This document shows positions 8,512-17,051 of a DNA stretch of 64,000 nucleotides, piece by piece. The notes beneath the pieces were generated by a model, which was given only the letters and a program-made list of their open reading frames with translations, did no database searches and had not been told where the DNA came from. Within the stretch, counting starts at the first letter, position 1. Each line of letters starts with the position of its first letter. Source of the DNA: Candidatus Saccharimonadota bacterium (lineage in GTDB: Bacteria; Patescibacteriota; Saccharimonadia; Saccharimonadales; Saccharimonadaceae); the NCBI GenBank assembly GCA_017515285.1, contig JAFWGN010000009.1:1-64000 (forward strand). The letters are read 5' to 3'. A program made the translations under genes and the position numbers.

Positions 8512-8670
8512 AAAAAACCGTTTGAGGTTATTTCGGTTGACAAAATTAACGCTTCATTATATGAATAATTACTTTTTCGAATTGTTTTCTACACTCACCC
8601 AAAAGCTCTTTTGTTTCGCAGTTGCGCTTTTGGTTAGTTTTATTATAGACGGGGCGGGTTGCTAAGTCAA
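8512..8670 (-). ncRNA. Candidate small RNA upstream of valS
   Basis: On the minus strand TTGACT (8665-8670) and TATAAT (8642-8647) are 17 bp apart. The predicted transcript from about 8635 has a CCAAAAGC/GCTTTTGG hairpin, no convincing ORF, and ends at an AACCG/CGGTT hairpin (8516-8538) followed by six U, giving ~120 nt. A plus-strand TTGACA / TATGAA pair with 17-bp spacing lies inside the same stretch. This is most of what the 475-bp gap between valS and the transposase remnant holds. Confidence 0.4.
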
Positions 8671-8763
8671 GAGTTTGCTAAAAATAGGAGAGGAAGGGAA
8701 TTAAAAATAAGCGGATTTGGTGGAAAAAGGTTGTGGTTTTTTATTTTTTTCAAGTTCAAAACA

Positions 8764-8880
8764 GTGGATATACCCCAACCGTCCTCGCTTCGCTCGGACG
8801 GTCCGCTCCAGAAAAGTGAGGTGGAAAAAAGTGAATATACCCCTTGGCGCGCCTTCGGCGCGCCTGCGGCTCCAGAAGAG
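8764..8880. repeat. Two tandem hairpin-bearing repeat units
   Basis: Two units share GTG(A/G)ATATACCCC on the left and a C(G)GCTCCAGAA-like right end but carry different palindromes: 8779-8801 (CCGTCC...GGACGG) and 8846-8864 (GGCGCGCC...GGCGCGCC). They sit directly upstream of the transposase fragment and may be remains of an IS end or a REP-like repeat. Confidence 0.6.
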
Positions 8881-8903
8881 GTTTTATGTGGTATGATAGG
8901 AGT

Positions 8904-9101
8904 ATGGCATATATTAGAAAGTTTAAGACGGGGTCAGGGAAGACGGGGGTGCAGGTGCTTTATAAGTATAACGGCGAAATTAAGAAGACTGTGCATGTTG
9001 GAAGTGCCGAGTCAGAAGAGGGAATTAATTTGCTGTTGAAAAAAGCGCAAAAAATAATCGATAAAGATAAAAAGCCTTTGTTTGATTTAGGCCAGTTTTG
9101 A
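8904..9101 (+). pseudogene. Transposase N-terminal fragment (IS4/IS1634-like)
   Basis: The 65-aa product begins MAYIRKFKTGSGKTGVQV and continues with VHVGSAESEEG, which resembles the start of IS4/IS1634-type DDE transposases. The frame ends in TGA after the KPLFDLG segment, with no DDE catalytic domain downstream before femX. A TGTGGTATGAT -10 box ends 6 nt before ATG. It is best read as a remnant; a stand-alone small protein is less likely. Confidence 0.6.
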
Positions 9102-9110
9102 GACTCGCCA

Positions 9111-10076
9111 CTATAATCTTTTGATTTTTTTGTTGATTTCTCTTAAACCTTTATAGAGAGTGTATTTGGGTTTGTTCAAAACGTAGTCCCAGGTTCCGGA
9201 GCAGTCTTTAGCGAAGCCGCCGAAGGATTGCTTGAACCTCGTGAAGCCGGCCCAAGGGTGGGTTTTTTCGGCGTCGTCGGGGGCGATCCCCCAGAAGTCG
9301 AGGTATTTTAGGCCCTTTTCCTTGGCGTCGAACAGGGAAGAGGTGAGTAGGCCGACGGTGGCGGGGAGTTTTTTGTATTCGGAGGCGGCGGCGGATTGCA
9401 TGTAATAGCGGGTTGAGTTTTCTTGGTCGTCGAAGAAGAGGGAAGCGGCGATGATTTGGTCTTTGTTGGTTTCGGGGTCTTTGAAGTGGACGAGGTAGAG
9501 GGAAGCGAAAGGTTGGGCTAGTTCGGCTTTTAGATAGGACTCGTCGTAGGCGGTGATGCCTTTTTCTTTTGCGAGGGCGCGTTGGAGGCGGACGAGGTGT
9601 TTTATATTTTCGGGGTTATGAGAAACCTCTAGTTCCAAGTGTTTCTTGGTGAATTGGTTGTGGCGCGTGCGGGTGCCTTGGGAGAAATTGTGAAGCAAAG
9701 TTTCTTTGTCGGGGGTTAAATCGAGGAGCCAGGTGCGGGCGGGGTCGTGGTCGTGGGTTTTTATAAACCCTTTCTGACGCAAAAATTCGGGGTTTAGAGC
9801 GACGGTAGGTTCGAGACGGATAAAGAAGCATCTTTCGCGTTTCGCTAATGCTTTAAGCGATTCTAGGGCAGTTTCCAGCGATTTTTCGGCGAGGGTGGAG
9901 TCGGATTTCGACGTTTTCAGGGCGGGGCCGTAGGGAACGAAAAGGTATGAGCCGAGCTTTGTAGCCTTTTTTATGGCGAAAAATTCGAAATCTTCGGATT
10001 TTTCGCGGAAGGTTTCGGCGCCGAGGGATTTTTCGAAGGATTCCCACGCTTCAGACTGGAGAAAATGTCGATACAT
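9111..10076 (-). CDS. FemABX-family peptidyltransferase
   Basis: The 321-aa protein has the FemABX/GNAT-like fold pattern: an opening LQSEAWESF, a central RQKGF strand with DLTPDKETLL, SQGTRTRHNQ, and an ending with YLDFWGI, WAGFTRFKQSFGG and NKPKYTLYK. Family members use aminoacyl-tRNA to add residues to the peptidoglycan stem peptide of lipid II at the inner face of the membrane. The lone coiled-coil insert of Staphylococcus FemA is short here. TATAAT (minus) ends 6 nt before ATG, so the gene is probably leaderless. The amino acid transferred cannot be told from sequence. Confidence 0.85.
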   Translation of the reverse strand: MYRHFLQSEAWESFEKSLGAETFREKSEDFEFFAIKKATKLGSYLFVPYGPALKTSKSDSTLAEKSLETALESLKALAKRERCFFIRLEPTVALNPEFLRQKGFIKTHDHDPARTWLLDLTPDKETLLHNFSQGTRTRHNQFTKKHLELEVSHNPENIKHLVRLQRALAKEKGITAYDESYLKAELAQPFASLYLVHFKDPETNKDQIIAASLFFDDQENSTRYYMQSAAASEYKKLPATVGLLTSSLFDAKEKGLKYLDFWGIAPDDAEKTHPWAGFTRFKQSFGGFAKDCSGTWDYVLNKPKYTLYKGLREINKKIKRL

Positions 10077-10099
10077 AAACCAATTATATCACAACATAG

Positions 10100-10125
10100 A
10101 AAAACCTCCACGGAGCCCGTGGAGG
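10100..10125 (-). terminator. Intrinsic terminator, minus strand
   Basis: CCTCCACGG pairs with CCGTGGAGG; on the minus strand it is followed by a U tract (A run at 10100-10104). It ends whatever starts at the promoter near 10389-10417. Confidence 0.75.
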
Positions 10126-10388
10126 TGGTATAGGTTTCTTTAGTTGGGGTAAAATTCGTGGTTGGGGAACCATGATGTTTTTTGCTTTTTGCCTTGTAAT
10201 ATTGCGACGTGCCCTTTCTGGCAAACGGTGATTTTCGGTCAAACCGGATGCGTTAGATTGAGCAGGGTTTTCGTTCCGGCAAGGCCGGAGAGATTAAGGC
10301 AATGGGGTCACCTCCTCTAAAGAATTGAAATAAAAGGTACAACGAACGAGATACTAGGGATTTTCCTCCTTTCGTAAATCTTGTATGT
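10105..10388 (-). ncRNA. Candidate short transcript between tsaD and femX
   Basis: This 315-bp gap holds a minus-strand promoter (10389-10417), two Shine-Dalgarno-like tracts (AAAGGAGG near 10370, GAGGAGGTGA near 10312) and a terminator at 10100-10125. Only very short frames follow the tracts, none convincing. It could be a small RNA or a leader for an unrecognised peptide. Confidence 0.35.
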
Positions 10389-10417
10389 ATTTTAGCACAA
10401 ATCGCTTCGGGGTGCAA
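10389..10417 (-). promoter_or_regulatory. Promoter overlapping the 3' end of tsaD
   Basis: TTGCAC (10412-10417) and TAAAAT (10389-10394) on the minus strand are 17 bp apart, with TTTGTGC directly before the -10 box as in the accessory-gene promoters. Confidence 0.6.
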
Positions 10418-11444
10418 GGGTTAATTTATAGGGGTCGGTCGGTTTTATGCCGGATTTTATTTCATAGAAACAGGCCATGGCGACCATGGCGGCGTTGTCG
10501 CCGGAGAATTTTGGATTTGGGAAAAAGACGGGTAGCTCGCTTGCGGTTGCCATTTTTCTTAATTCTTGATTTGCTGAAACGCCGCCGGCGAAGACGATGG
10601 ACTTGGTGTCGGGGTTGAGTTTTTTTGCGAGGCGGAGTTTTTCGAGGAGGATGTCGATGGCGGTTTTTTGGAACGAGGCGGCGAAATCGTTGATTTGTTC
10701 AGGGGTGAGTAAGTTTTTTAATTCGTGAGAAGGGAAATCTAAACCGACGCCACATTCTTTTTGGACTTGGCGCAGGACGGCGGTTTTGAGGCCGGAGAAG
10801 GAGAAGTCGAGGGGGTTTTTGGTCTTGGGGTGGGGGAAATGGTATTTTTTTGGGTTGCCTTTTTCGGCTGCAGCGGCGATGGAGGGGCCGCCGGGGTAGG
10901 GAAGACCGAGGATTTTGGCGATTTTGTCGAAACATTCGCCGACGGCGTCGTCTAGGGTTGTGCCGATGATTTCGAAGTGGTTGTGGTGGGTCATTTTGAT
11001 GATTTGGGTGTGGCCGCCGGAGATAACCAGAGACAACAAAGGGAATTGCGGCCTTTGAGACGGACCTGTCTCCCCGCTTGCGCTCAGCCAGTTGCTGTAT
11101 ATGTGAGATTTTAGGTGGTGAATAGCGTAGAGGGGTTTGTTGTGTAAGATGGCTAAAGTTCTTGCTGTTAATGTTCCTATCAGCAGACTTCCTAGTAATC
11201 CTGGCGTGTTCGTTACTGCAATATAATCTATTATGTCCCAATTTACTTTGGCGTCGGAAATTGCTTTGTCGATGACGGGGAGGATGGCCTCGAGATGGGA
11301 GCGGGCGGCGACTTCTGGGATGACGCCGCCGTAGGATTTGAAAATGTCGATTTGAGAGACGACGACGTTTGATAAAAGTTCGCCGTCTTTTAAGATAGCA
11401 CACGCTGTCTCGTCACAAGAAGATTCAATCCCCAAGATAATCAT
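10392..11444 (-). CDS. tsaD: tRNA t6A threonylcarbamoyltransferase TsaD
   Basis: Transfers threonylcarbamoyl from TC-AMP to A37 of ANN-decoding tRNAs, working with TsaB and TsaE. The 350-aa protein has the ASKHA/Kae1 signature: an opening LGIESSCDETACAIL, the metal site HHLKSH near residues 108-113, LVISGGHTQ, GLPYPGGPSI and FAGGVSANQELR. A short SASGETGPSQR insert sits before the ISGGHT strand and may be a small remnant of a palindromic insertion. A TATAAT lies 8 nt before ATG on the minus strand. The partner TsaE-TsaB fusion is 8 kb away. Confidence 0.97.
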   Translation of the reverse strand: MIILGIESSCDETACAILKDGELLSNVVVSQIDIFKSYGGVIPEVAARSHLEAILPVIDKAISDAKVNWDIIDYIAVTNTPGLLGSLLIGTLTARTLAILHNKPLYAIHHLKSHIYSNWLSASGETGPSQRPQFPLLSLVISGGHTQIIKMTHHNHFEIIGTTLDDAVGECFDKIAKILGLPYPGGPSIAAAAEKGNPKKYHFPHPKTKNPLDFSFSGLKTAVLRQVQKECGVGLDFPSHELKNLLTPEQINDFAASFQKTAIDILLEKLRLAKKLNPDTKSIVFAGGVSANQELRKMATASELPVFFPNPKFSGDNAAMVAMACFYEIKSGIKPTDPYKLTLAPRSDLC

Positions 11445-11463
11445 ATCTTTATATTATAGCACA

Positions 11464-12696
11464 CTATCCCCAAAATTTCAAGGAGTAGATGGGGTTTTTG
11501 CGGGCGGCCTTGAGGGCGGGATAGAGGCCGAAGAGAAGGCCGGTTCCGAGAGAAACGCCGAAGGTGATAGCGAGGATTTGCCAGGAGATGAAGGGATTGA
11601 AAGGAGTGATTAAACAGAGGAGGAAGGAGAGGCCGTAGCCGAGAATAAAGCCGAGAAGACCGCCGGATAGGGAAAGGATGAGGGCTTCGATGAGAAATTG
11701 GAGGAGGATGTTGGAGGAGGAGGCGCCGATGGCCTTTCGGATTCCGATTTCGTGCGTGCGCTCGGCGACGGAGACAAGCATGATGTTCATGACGCCGATA
11801 CCGCCGACGATGAGGGAGATTCCGGCGACGACGGTTAAGATTCCGGAGACGATGAACATGAGGGAGCCGGCGGGGTGGGTAATATCGTCGCCAGAGAGGA
11901 CGGCGAAATTAGTGTCGCCGGATTTGGAGGCGACGAGGCGCTCCTTGATGGTTTCGGCGATTTGCTTGACGGAGTCGGTCGTTTCGGTGCGAATGTTGAT
12001 TTGTTGGATTTGGAGTGAATTGTCGATGTTGTTTAGGACGGAGGCGCTGACGAAGACGGCATTGTCGAGGTCGATGTTGTTGAAGTTGATGGGGTCGTCA
12101 ACTTCGGCGAGAACGCCGACAATGATGAAACGTTGCCCCAGGAGAGAGAGGGTTTTCCCGACGGGTTCGGAAGTGCCGAAGAGAGCGTTGGCGAGTTTGG
12201 TGCCGATGACGGCGGTCGGGGTTTCGGAATCTTCGCGGAGGAAAGTGCCGTTTTTGAGGCTTAAGTTTTGAATCTTGAGGAAGGCGGAGCTAGTCCCGAC
12301 GACGGTGGCAGAGGGGACAGTGGTTTCGGTTTCGCCGTGAAGGGAGTTGACGGAGACGGCGAGGGGAGAGGCGGTCGCGACGCCTTCGATTTTCTCAATC
12401 GTGGCGACGTCTTTTAGGGTTAAGTTGGATTTTAGGTATTGGGTTGAGGTGGTTAGTTCGGAGATGACGGAATCGACGGTTGAGCGGGTTGAAGTTGGGC
12501 GGACAACGATAAGGTCGGAGCCGATTGAGGCGACTTGGGTTGAAATTAGGTTGGTGACACTACCGATGAGGGAGAGAATTAAAATGATTGAGGCGACGCC
12601 GATAGAAATCCCGAGACAGGTAAGGAAAGAACGGGAACGATTCCTCTTGAGAGAGGATTTTGCGAGGTCGTAGTGAGTGCGAAGGAGGAGTGCCAT
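11464..12696 (-). CDS. MacB-type ABC transporter permease
   Basis: 410 aa with the MacB/FtsX plan: one N-terminal transmembrane helix (about residues 20-45), a ~210-residue extracytoplasmic MacB_PCD domain (RPTSTRSTVDSV, VVGTSSAFL), then three C-terminal helices with the EIGIRKAIGAS coupling motif. It likely forms a dimer with the ATPase encoded just upstream; start and stop overlap by one base. Family members export peptides, lipoproteins or toxins by mechanotransmission. No MacA-like adaptor is visible, which is common in cells with one membrane. The substrate is unknown. Confidence 0.92.
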   Translation of the reverse strand: MALLLRTHYDLAKSSLKRNRSRSFLTCLGISIGVASIILILSLIGSVTNLISTQVASIGSDLIVVRPTSTRSTVDSVISELTTSTQYLKSNLTLKDVATIEKIEGVATASPLAVSVNSLHGETETTVPSATVVGTSSAFLKIQNLSLKNGTFLREDSETPTAVIGTKLANALFGTSEPVGKTLSLLGQRFIIVGVLAEVDDPINFNNIDLDNAVFVSASVLNNIDNSLQIQQINIRTETTDSVKQIAETIKERLVASKSGDTNFAVLSGDDITHPAGSLMFIVSGILTVVAGISLIVGGIGVMNIMLVSVAERTHEIGIRKAIGASSSNILLQFLIEALILSLSGGLLGFILGYGLSFLLCLITPFNPFISWQILAITFGVSLGTGLLFGLYPALKAARKNPIYSLKFWG

Positions 12697-13496
12697 TATT
12701 TTTTACCCTTTTTCTTTTTAGAGTTGTTTTTGCGTTTTTTGAAAAACTTTTTCGGGGTCTTTTTTTCGACGGGGACGGGGAGGTCGGAATCTTTGACGGT
12801 TTTGATGTCGGTGTCGATGGCGCCGTCGAGCATGTTGATAACGCGAGTGGCGTAGGAGGTTAGGGCGGGGTTGTGCGTTACCATGATGATGGTGTTGCCT
12901 TCGTTATGGATTTGTTTAAGTTCTTCCATGACGAGGGAAGAGGAGCGAGAGTCGAGATTGCCGGTTGGCTCGTCGGCGAGGATAATCTCGGGCTTGTTGA
13001 CGAGAGCGCGGGCGATAGCGGCGCGTTGCTGTTGGCCGCCAGAGAGTTGGTAGGGGTAATAATATTCTTTTTCTTTGAGACTGAAGCGGTCGAGGGTTTC
13101 GGAGGCGCGAATGAGACGACGGGTTTTGTGGTAGCCGGAATAGACGAGGGGGAGGGCGACGTTTTCAATGATGGGGAGGTTGGGGATTAGGTTGAAGTTT
13201 TGAAAAATGAAGCCGATTTTTTTGGCACGGAGTCGGGCTTGTAGCCTCGGGGAGATTCGGGAGGCGGGTTCGTTGTTTAGGAGGTAGCTCCCGGAGGTAG
13301 GTGTGTCGAGGAGACCAATGATGTTTAGTAGGGTGGTTTTTCCGCAACCGGAAGGGCCCATGATCATGATAAATTCGCCGCGTTTAACTTCGAGATTGAA
13401 GTTTTTTAAGGCGTAGCTCGCGGCGTCGCCATAGCCGAAGCGCTTTGACAAGCCTTCGAGTTTGATGATAACTTCGTTTGTTGCTTCCTCGCTCAT
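12696..13496 (-). CDS. MacB/LolD-type ABC transporter ATPase
   Basis: 266-aa ATPase of the MacB/LolD class. Walker [10 protein letters not shown], signature LSGGQQQR, Walker [13 protein letters not shown] and switch His in MVTHN are intact. The last ~25 residues are a Lys-rich tail ([14 protein letters not shown]) not usual in LolD/MacB, perhaps touching the membrane or nucleic acid. It is the first gene of a two-gene operon with the permease. A TATAAT lies 8 nt before ATG, so the leader is very short or absent. Confidence 0.94.
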   Translation of the reverse strand: MSEEATNEVIIKLEGLSKRFGYGDAASYALKNFNLEVKRGEFIMIMGPSGCGKTTLLNIIGLLDTPTSGSYLLNNEPASRISPRLQARLRAKKIGFIFQNFNLIPNLPIIENVALPLVYSGYHKTRRLIRASETLDRFSLKEKEYYYPYQLSGGQQQRAAIARALVNKPEIILADEPTGNLDSRSSSLVMEELKQIHNEGNTIIMVTHNPALTSYATRVINMLDGAIDTDIKTVKDSDLPVPVEKKTPKKFFKKRKNNSKKKKGKK

Positions 13497-13616
13497 TTGT
13501 TTTTATTATAGACCGTTCGGTATGGATTTGAAAGGGGGAATTTTAAGAAAATGTTGTAAATTTTACCGGGGGAAATTTTGCCGATGGCAAAATAGTAACA
13601 TTTGGCTTAGGGGCTT

Positions 13617-14489
13617 TTAGAAGAGGCTAACAGGGGCGGAGTCGGGGTTGAAGAGGCGGACGGTCGTGGAAATCGTGGTCGGGGTACTCGCGCCGGGGCC
13701 GTACCAACAGGTGCGGATGTAGAAATCGTAGTATTCGGGGTTTGAGGAGGCGTCGGAGGCGACGGCGGTGACCCAGAGGCCTTGGGCGTTTAAGATGTTG
13801 TTGCGAATGGAGGTCGTTGCGGTAGCGTTCGTGTTGGTGACAGTGGTGTCGGAGAGGGAATCGGTTGTTTCGAAGTTTTGGGAGGAGGAATCGGTGTACA
13901 AAATTCGGGGATAGACGGGGGAGGTTTCGAAGTTTTGGGAGTTTAGGATGATGCAGTTTTCGGCGGAGCCGCGGGTGCAGACGGAGGTAGTGGTTGCGGC
14001 TTTTTTGACGATTGAGTTGTCGAGGCGGCGGGTGTTGAGGACAAATGAGCGGTCGGGGAGGGCGCCGCTTTTATAAATTGTTTCGCAAGAGTTTTCGGCG
14101 GTGTAGGCGGAGAAGAAATCATCGGGGAGGACGCGGGCGGAGGTGGAAGTGCGGCTGTTGTAGGTGAAGTTTGGGTCGGTGAGGGCGGTCCAGAGGGAAG
14201 TATAGGTTTTTGTTGTGAAGTTTTTTTCGGCGATGTAGGCGCTGTGGAGGAAGCGGAGGGACTCGGCTTGGGCGTCGATTTCGTTTCGGGCCATGGAAAT
14301 TTCGAGGGCCTTTTGAGCGTCATACATACCTTTGTTCATGATTCCGATGGCGCCAATGGCAACGAGGCCGAAAATGCCGACTGCGAACATGATTTCGACT
14401 AGGGTATCGCCTCTTTTGACTCGGATTTTTTTCTGGGAAAGGAAGTCCGGGCGGAGGGAAGCGAGTGATTTATTGCTGGATTTGTCCAT
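13617..14489 (-). CDS. Type IV pilin-like protein
   Basis: 290 aa starting at the ATG at 14489; TATAAT ends 7 nt upstream, so probably leaderless, and the in-frame ATG at 14594 overlaps tRNA-Ser and is rejected. A class III prepilin signature RGDTLVEIMFAVGIFG lies near residue 25: a basic leader, Gly before the cleavage site and Glu at mature position 5, then a hydrophobic helix. It would be cut and methylated by PilD (58599). The globular part has scattered Cys (SCETI, SVCTRG, NCIIL, RTCWYG). It could be a minor pilin or a pseudopilin; the main pilin gene is not obvious here. Confidence 0.78.
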   Translation of the reverse strand: MDKSSNKSLASLRPDFLSQKKIRVKRGDTLVEIMFAVGIFGLVAIGAIGIMNKGMYDAQKALEISMARNEIDAQAESLRFLHSAYIAEKNFTTKTYTSLWTALTDPNFTYNSRTSTSARVLPDDFFSAYTAENSCETIYKSGALPDRSFVLNTRRLDNSIVKKAATTTSVCTRGSAENCIILNSQNFETSPVYPRILYTDSSSQNFETTDSLSDTTVTNTNATATTSIRNNILNAQGLWVTAVASDASSNPEYYDFYIRTCWYGPGASTPTTISTTVRLFNPDSAPVSLF

Positions 14490-14564
14490 TTTCTTTATTA
14501 TAACATAAGCGGGAATATTCGGGCTTTTATTTATTTCTGGAATGTGATATACTTTAGGGGATGC

Positions 14565-14654
14565 GGAAGTGTGTCCGAGTGGTTTAAGGAGCACGCTTGG
14601 AAAGCGTGTGAGCGGGCAACCGTTCCGGAGGTTCGAATCCTCTCGCTTCCGCCA
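14565..14654 (+). tRNA. tRNA-Ser (anticodon GGA)
   Basis: Acceptor GGAAGTG/CGCTTCC, anticodon stem CACGC/GCGTG around TTGGAAA (anticodon GGA), a long variable arm typical of tRNA-Ser, T-loop TTCGAAT and an encoded CCA ending at 14654. Confidence 0.95.
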
Positions 14655-14755
14655 GAAATTTGATGCTAGAATCGTCTATCTCGGCGATTTTCTGTTGTTT
14701 AGAAAAGAAGGCATGCATCTGTACGGAACTGGACATTTGTAATATAATTATTAGT

Positions 14756-15019
14756 ATGATTAACGACCCTAACCCCCGCCTCAAACTCCACGGCGTCTAT
14801 CGCCACTTCAAAGGCAATCTCTACATACTCGAAGACGTCGCCTACTCCTCCGAAACCGAAGAAAAAATGATAATTTATCGCGCCCTTTACGGCGACGGCC
14901 GCCTCTGGTGTCGCCCATACAAAATGTTTTTCGAAGAAATTGATCATCAAAAATATCCTGACGTTAAGCAAAAATACCGCTTTGAACTCCAAGACCTCAA
15001 ATCCAGAGCCAAAAACTAA
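14756..15019 (+). CDS. DUF1653 protein
   Basis: 87-aa protein with the DUF1653 pattern: HGVYRHFKGNLY, a SETEE turn, YRALYGDGRLWCRP and MFFEEI. The family is small and of unknown biochemical role. TATAAT (14743-14748) ends 7 nt before the ATG at 14756, so the gene is probably leaderless; the longer in-frame start at 14660 lies upstream of that promoter and is rejected. The sense strand is strongly C-rich, unlike the surrounding plus-strand genes, and the gene begins a block of reversed GC skew. Confidence 0.82.
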   Translation: MINDPNPRLKLHGVYRHFKGNLYILEDVAYSSETEEKMIIYRALYGDGRLWCRPYKMFFEEIDHQKYPDVKQKYRFELQDLKSRAKN

Positions 15020-15030
15020 CTTTCGCCCAC

Positions 15031-15055
15031 AAAAAGGCGCCCCGTCCGGGACGCC
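15031..15055 (-). terminator. Intrinsic terminator for the 15066-16855 unit
   Basis: A GGCGTCCC/GGGGCGCC-type hairpin (15036-15055), followed on the minus strand by U5. Confidence 0.75.
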
Positions 15056-15065
15056 AAAGAAGCGA

Positions 15066-15329
15066 TTATCTATTTTGCCGTTCATGAGAACCAACATAAA
15101 ACTTTGAATGTCGTGGCTCCATTTCTCCATTTTCGATAGCGTACGTCTCATAATCACGGTAGGGCTCTGGGTAGATCCCATGCGCTTCCTTGTATTTTAT
15201 TCGCTCCTTCATTCTTGCCGCATCAATTTTCCAATCAAGCTCGCTCCTTTCATAATCTTTACCTTTTTCCCGTACGTCTAAACCCCATTTTCTCCACTTA
15301 GTTTCCGTCGCTTCCGACCATCTTGCCAT
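15066..15329 (-). CDS. Small protein, unknown function
   Basis: Unrecognised hydrophilic 87-aa protein, rich in charged and aromatic residues (WRKWGLD, PEPYRDYETYA), without signal or membrane segment. The ATG overlaps the stop of the upstream 511-aa-frame gene by one base, so the two are translationally coupled, and a terminator follows. Codon and strand composition match that upstream gene rather than the housekeeping genes, suggesting they were gained together. Confidence 0.6.
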   Translation of the reverse strand: MARWSEATETKWRKWGLDVREKGKDYERSELDWKIDAARMKERIKYKEAHGIYPEPYRDYETYAIENGEMEPRHSKFYVGSHERQNR

Positions 15330-16855
15330 TATTTTTCCACCTCCACCTCAAGTTTACTTAATACCGCTCGACCGAGAGCTCCTAGATACGCTCGATTGTC
15401 ATAAATAGTTTCATGAATATTAACAATCATAAGATTACGCTTAGCACAGGTACCATTTCTGTTCGTGCAGTCTTTTCGCCTATCGTCATCCGCTAGACAC
15501 GGAGTCTTACAAACACAAGCAAGGCAAAGCAAAGAAAGACGGCAGTCCGCGCCAGTAGCAACCGAATCATGAGGGTCGGGTTCTGGTCCCGACACCCTAT
15601 CAGCATCCGTGTCATACTCATTTTCTATACGTTTAATAAGCATATCATAAAGATCTCGAGCTTCCCAATAAAAACTATTCTTTGCAGATTCTCTAGGAGA
15701 GTAACAATCATCGAGAGGATTGTTGGTCCACAAATAATACATGGCGTTCAGCATCTTTTTCTTGCACTCAATCTCTCTCTTGATATCTAAGTCGATATAA
15801 CGCTTACAGCCAGTCTCAAAACGCCGCAACTCTCGATAAATCGCCCCAATCGATTCTGGCGCAACGCCATTGACAAAACGTTCTCCGTTAATCCAAGACC
15901 ACCTACCAAGTTCCAGTTTTATATTCCGACAATCATAGCGTAAGCTCTTCATCTCGTCTATGCGCTTAAACAAGTCTACATAATCACTCATATGCAAATA
16001 TCCATATAAATCGAGCTTATACTGCCATGTCGCGAGTTGTGCGATAATCTTTTTCTCCGCGTAAGGTCTCACTTCGGCGCCGCCGAATGCAATCATATGC
16101 AGAGAGTCTTTGAGGGCGATTTCGCAGCCTTCCTCCTCGAAAACGATTCCATAATCTTTAGAAACCGTCTCGACCTTTTCGTGCAGATAGCTGAACAGCC
16201 AATCATGTTCTTCTGAGTATGTGTCCACTAGAAGTGACAGATTGGCGGACTTAATCAAGTTTTCGTCCGACCGAATCGCGTTCGCGATCGCGCCCACCTG
16301 GACATCAATTAATCTTATAGTCGTCTTGAGCTCAATGTAAACATTCTCAAGCGCCCGCCTCATTCTTAATTTCTTTAGTGCGCCCGACGCCCCCAGCGCG
16401 CCTAAAAATTCATACCTTGCCTTCTTATAATCGCCGAATACCCTTTCTACTGCTAAAACCCGCAGTTCCGATTCAATCCGAATTGCCATTAACGCGCTCA
16501 TGAATGCATGAAGTCTTCCGAATAGAATTTTCGCGTCAACCACGGCCCGAATAAACTGTTTCGAATTTTTCTTGCCGTAAGTAAATGTCCCCGCTTCCGC
16601 GAACGCATCTATCATCACTGTGATTAGCATGTTCACTTTCGAAGAGACATCTTCACCATATTTTAGAACCGTTTCATATTCCGCCGTCTTGAGTTCCCGA
16701 ACCCGCGCAACGACCACATTTTGTTCTTCCAAACTTAACATATTAAAATTCCGAAGAACAACTTCCGCGCTCGGGTCAGAAACTCCAGTTGCCTGCCCGT
16801 CAACTTTAGGTTTCCTAAATCCTAAAATCGCCGCCTTAATCTTCTCTAACAACAA
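15329..16855 (-). CDS. Large protein with C-terminal Cys cluster, unknown
   Basis: I do not recognise this ~508-aa, mostly helical protein. AAAGGAG (16864-16870, minus) is 8 nt before TTG at 16855, which I take as start; a GTG at 16862-16864 overlaps that site. A weak amphipathic segment (EKIKAAILGF) opens it. Near the C-terminus about eight Cys cluster in ~40 residues (CRLSLLCLACVCKTPC, then DCTNRNGTC), possibly a metal-binding or disulfide module. The + strand is C-rich here, opposite to most of the window. It is followed by a coupled 87-aa gene and a terminator. Confidence 0.65.
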   Translation of the reverse strand: MLLEKIKAAILGFRKPKVDGQATGVSDPSAEVVLRNFNMLSLEEQNVVVARVRELKTAEYETVLKYGEDVSSKVNMLITVMIDAFAEAGTFTYGKKNSKQFIRAVVDAKILFGRLHAFMSALMAIRIESELRVLAVERVFGDYKKARYEFLGALGASGALKKLRMRRALENVYIELKTTIRLIDVQVGAIANAIRSDENLIKSANLSLLVDTYSEEHDWLFSYLHEKVETVSKDYGIVFEEEGCEIALKDSLHMIAFGGAEVRPYAEKKIIAQLATWQYKLDLYGYLHMSDYVDLFKRIDEMKSLRYDCRNIKLELGRWSWINGERFVNGVAPESIGAIYRELRRFETGCKRYIDLDIKREIECKKKMLNAMYYLWTNNPLDDCYSPRESAKNSFYWEARDLYDMLIKRIENEYDTDADRVSGPEPDPHDSVATGADCRLSLLCLACVCKTPCLADDDRRKDCTNRNGTCAKRNLMIVNIHETIYDNRAYLGALGRAVLSKLEVEVEK

Positions 16856-16956
16856 AAGAATCACTCCTTTTTAAGTTTCGATTTTCCCCTCAAAATAGAA
16901 TATAAAAATAATAACATCTTTATCTAAAATAGTCAAACAGACAACAATAACTGCGA

Positions 16957-16984
16957 TTGACTTTTATGAAATATATAGTATAAT
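16957..16984 (+). promoter_or_regulatory. Promoter of the 17052 membrane protein
   Basis: TTGACT (16957-16962) and TATAAT (16979-16984) with a 16-bp spacer. Confidence 0.65.
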
Positions 16985-17051
16985 AATACCTGCCATGGCT
17001 TAATACCGTAGTCAGCACATTCAAATCTCGGCTAGACAGGGGGGCTAGAGA

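Noticed and set aside
11040-11100. Palindromic insertion in tsaD
   Set aside because: Only short arms (GAGAC/GTCTC, CAAAGG/CCTTTG) and ~8 extra residues; too little to call a family member.
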